Shown in pieces: positions 62,901 through 64,000 of a stretch of DNA of 64,000 nt. The notes beneath the pieces are model-generated. The model had not been told where the DNA came from and made no database searches. It worked only from the letters and a program-made list of their open reading frames with translations. The DNA lies in the NCBI RefSeq assembly GCF_022549785.1, contig NZ_JAKZGO010000015.1, forward strand, positions 39,541-103,540, read 5' to 3'. A program made the position numbers and the translations under genes. Positions within the stretch are counted from its first letter, which is position 1. Every line of letters begins with the position of its first letter. This stretch comes from Belliella alkalica. Lineage in GTDB: Bacteria; Bacteroidota; Bacteroidia; Cytophagales; Cyclobacteriaceae.

Positions 62901-64000
62901 GTTGATTCAAAGAGGAGAGAACTTCATATAATTATAGACGCGACAGACCCTCCAGTTGCAGATGCAGATCAAGCATTTTGTGCAGTAGATAACCCTACTT
63001 TAGCTTTTATTGATATTGAAGGAGAGAATATTTTATGGTATGATGCTGCGACAGATGGTAATTTATTGGAAATAACAACGCCTTTAGTTGATGGAGCAAC
63101 GTATTATGCCAGTCAAACAATTGAGGATGGTTGCGAAAGTATGGAGAGAACTGCAGTGACAGTTTCTGTGGGAGATATTGTTCCTCCGACCACAGACATG
63201 GCTGTACAGGAGTTTTGTGTATCCGACAACCCAACCATCGCTCAACTTCAAGTTGTAGGAAATGACATAGTTTGGTATGATGCGATTGAAAATGGAAATA
63301 TTCTTCCTATAAACACACCACTAGTAAACGGGGAAACTTACTATGCTAGTCAAAGAGATGAAGTTTCTGGATGTGAAAGTTCAGAAAGATTGGCTGTAAC
63401 TGTCGTATTGGAAAATTGTGAATCGTTTTTAAATATCACAAAAACAGCCTCTAGCCCAACTGTACTTGCAGGAGAAAACATCACATATTCTATAACTGTT
63501 TCAAATTCAGGGTTAATGTTTGCCGAGAACTTTGTTGTGACAGATGAAATCCCAGTCGGTACTGGTTTTATTTCTGCAAGCAATGGAGGTGTTTTTGATA
63601 ATGGGGTAGTCACTTGGGATTTGGATAATTTGGAAGTTGGTGGTGAGATAGTTTTGGAATTAGTACTTAGTACTTTACCTGATTTGACTGCTGGAACGAT
63701 AATTTCAAATTCAGCGATAGCCTCAAGTACCAATAATGAAGGAGGACCTATTGAATCCGATCCAGAGGATGTAACGGTAGAGACGGCAGCAGACCTGAAT
63801 ATCACCAAGACAGCGACAAGCGCTACGGTATTGGCGGGTGAAAATATCAGTTACACGATAACTATATCCAATAACGGCCCAAGTGACGCACTTCATGTGA
63901 TGGTAAGCGATATGCTTCCGGCAGGAACCACATTCGTCTCAGCCGACAACGGAGGAATGAATGATTCAGGTACAGTAAACTGGAATCTTGGAACATTGGC
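59997..64000 (+). CDS. Very large surface adhesin with DUF11 repeats (partial)
   Basis: 1334 residues are seen and the frame is open at the window end. Signal peptide (to about residue 28, NALNA|Q). Then four modules related to those of the preceding gene, marked NAIDGNLNTFSSIS, NAVDGDLSTFSLLE and ELAVDGDFDTFATLSNAVGV. Next are Ig-like repeats at about 985-1061 and 1062-1140 (ENILWYDAATDGNLLEITTP / NDIVWYDAIENGNILPINTP), and then DUF11 repeats from about 1142 (LNITKTASSPTVLAGENITY; LNITKTATSATVLAGENISY). Further DUF11 copies and a T9SS sorting domain are expected beyond the window. A SprB-like surface adhesin is the likely role. Confidence 0.88.
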   Translation, partial: MIKNIPYFKIYVFLFVAVFAFSNALNAQIVKSLADEVTFTSPNNKPVGQPTVLNPNNAINDTPGSFARLLATPGVILGLGSYDGVIELQFSEMLAANTTSYIRIDGDSDLLGALLGGSLGGALADVVGTLLLGRQQIRVEARNGNSIVLSRTSSQAGGFNTDNARLVTNQNGEFFLAVKPNQSYNRIRIFNNSISLIGLSQEFTLDVYNAFTLEGEDPCGQAQFTSFDATGINVDLLGLGSSGVNDPENAIDGNLNTFSSISPGLLSVGGTISQYFYFGGDAAPNDEIQVTISGTPSLLDVNLLGDIRFVAYNGSDVVFNETLSDLNTNLLGILQLDLLGLLSDGNQVNIPIQPGGEFDRFEIRLTTVLNLDVLESIRIHNVVKTPGRPTFENEDDANLLVCNTDEVTFSVLSQPGDIVNWYAQPIGGTSVFTGNDYFVGNVSRRTTFYAGITRADCPEESVRVAVTADIDTNPQVFVQGSQVFNVMVGESLQLPEAFAFNEDNTAVPTSYQGLSGAPFSGPDMAGPFPNGGRFVYRASATGDNCENFVDIVVNVLDLDDCPLVFIPQFANDGQEVTESSLLGIQLGTVTNPINAVDGDLSTFSLLEETVGTSLLGLTGETSQMLKWNVQVPAGNPVTVKLGRELAGVAQVAAGVYVQAFDNGEPVGPRVLADGNLVSVLNGFNEFNFTYTPTNFSGQAISYDAIKVGLLPLLNTLQTVRVYGAYFNETSTTAAVCEPNLFEIQTGFLSLIGGLDVASGLTGVFDPELAVDGDFDTFATLSNAVGVNIFSRLEIAYNYPAFVGDSLNVKIGIPTGLLDLSALEGFSIQRFLGNEAIGDPIAISSSLLSLTVLGGGSEGMLSLVTDVPFDRIQVLYGGLASVLEELRIFEIELITNSPVPGEFFDEDEEIWKLEICEGDLIDISDSDCEEVKFYTTADGSEEITPEEIALIKGPVEVVVFVQSVRYGCEVDSKRRELHIIIDATDPPVADADQAFCAVDNPTLAFIDIEGENILWYDAATDGNLLEITTPLVDGATYYASQTIEDGCESMERTAVTVSVGDIVPPTTDMAVQEFCVSDNPTIAQLQVVGNDIVWYDAIENGNILPINTPLVNGETYYASQRDEVSGCESSERLAVTVVLENCESFLNITKTASSPTVLAGENITYSITVSNSGLMFAENFVVTDEIPVGTGFISASNGGVFDNGVVTWDLDNLEVGGEIVLELVLSTLPDLTAGTIISNSAIASSTNNEGGPIESDPEDVTVETAADLNITKTATSATVLAGENISYTITISNNGPSDALHVMVSDMLPAGTTFVSADNGGMNDSGTVNWNLGTL

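Noticed and set aside
61122..63808. Several 60-150-codon minus-strand frames under the large adhesin
   Set aside because: Shadows; the plus-strand frame from 59997 stays open for 4 kb with signal peptide and repeat domains.
1..64000. tRNA or rRNA genes
   Set aside because: No cloverleaf with TTCRA arm or rRNA stretch was recognised by eye in the gaps; tRNAscan-SE would be decisive.

Overview
The window looks like chromosome from a low-GC Bacteroidota, most likely order Cytophagales, family Cyclobacteriaceae (Algoriphagus/Belliella-like). The grounds are: a type IX secretion (T9SS) C-terminal sorting domain, Bacteroidota-type -7 boxes (TAnnTTTG), TPR-containing histidine kinases paired with NarL/LuxR regulators, many lipoproteins with a Bacteroidota lipobox, DUF4221 and DUF4394 lipoproteins, a GHL10-type glycosidase and a long-form urocanate hydratase. 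The genus is inference. No tRNA or rRNA gene was seen.

Layout. 0-2 kb: pfkA with a small membrane-protein gene, then ssb. 2-20 kb: a run of exported or lipidated degradative enzymes (amidohydrolase, di-heme cytochrome c peroxidase-like protein, YceI protein, HELGH zinc peptidase, M19 dipeptidase, D-aminoacylase-like enzyme, agmatine/peptidylarginine deiminase, M3 peptidase) with a TPR histidine kinase/LuxR response regulator pair. It is interrupted by an accessory cassette (AAA ATPase plus hipBA) bracketed by a broken and an intact deiminase gene. 20-36 kb: serine hydrolases, exported flavodoxin, a moaC-moaB fusion, WYL regulator/DinB pair, S9A peptidase, glutamate dehydrogenase, GHL10 lipoprotein, GNAT, a stand-alone REC protein and pgi. 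37-44 kb: histidine utilisation genes hutH-hutI-hutU on the minus strand, with a HEPN/MNT toxin-antitoxin pair between hutI and hutU and a divergent LysR gene. 43-48.5 kb: an island of toxin-antitoxin and broken accessory genes (ORF6N, VapBC, orphan MazE-like, MazF/PemK-like pair). 48.7-50.6 kb: two tRNA-modification genes. 51-54.4 kb: DUF4394 lipoprotein and a decayed group II intron sitting directly after its terminator. 54.6-64 kb: GAF/PAS histidine kinase and two large surface proteins that share a repeated module; the second runs off the window.

The most interesting non-gene signal is a 20-bp motif (about ATCACATGATTAGGGTATTT, in a second form ATACCnnGTAGTTGGTATTT) at eight places. In seven of them a more or less good TAnnTTTG -7 box lies exactly 20-21 bp downstream. 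The sites precede the LuxR response regulator, the di-heme cytochrome, the zinc peptidase, the deiminase (and its broken paralogue), a serine hydrolase, pgi and a probable small RNA. This looks like one regulon, perhaps that of the TPR kinase/LuxR pair.

Other structure includes three copies of a ~150-bp MITE-like element with terminal inverted repeats and 8-9-bp target duplications, two ~100-120-bp palindromic elements, two perfect palindromes inside decaying coding sequence, a 29-bp triple repeat running into an ATPase start codon, and a 33-bp duplication that supplies a stop codon.
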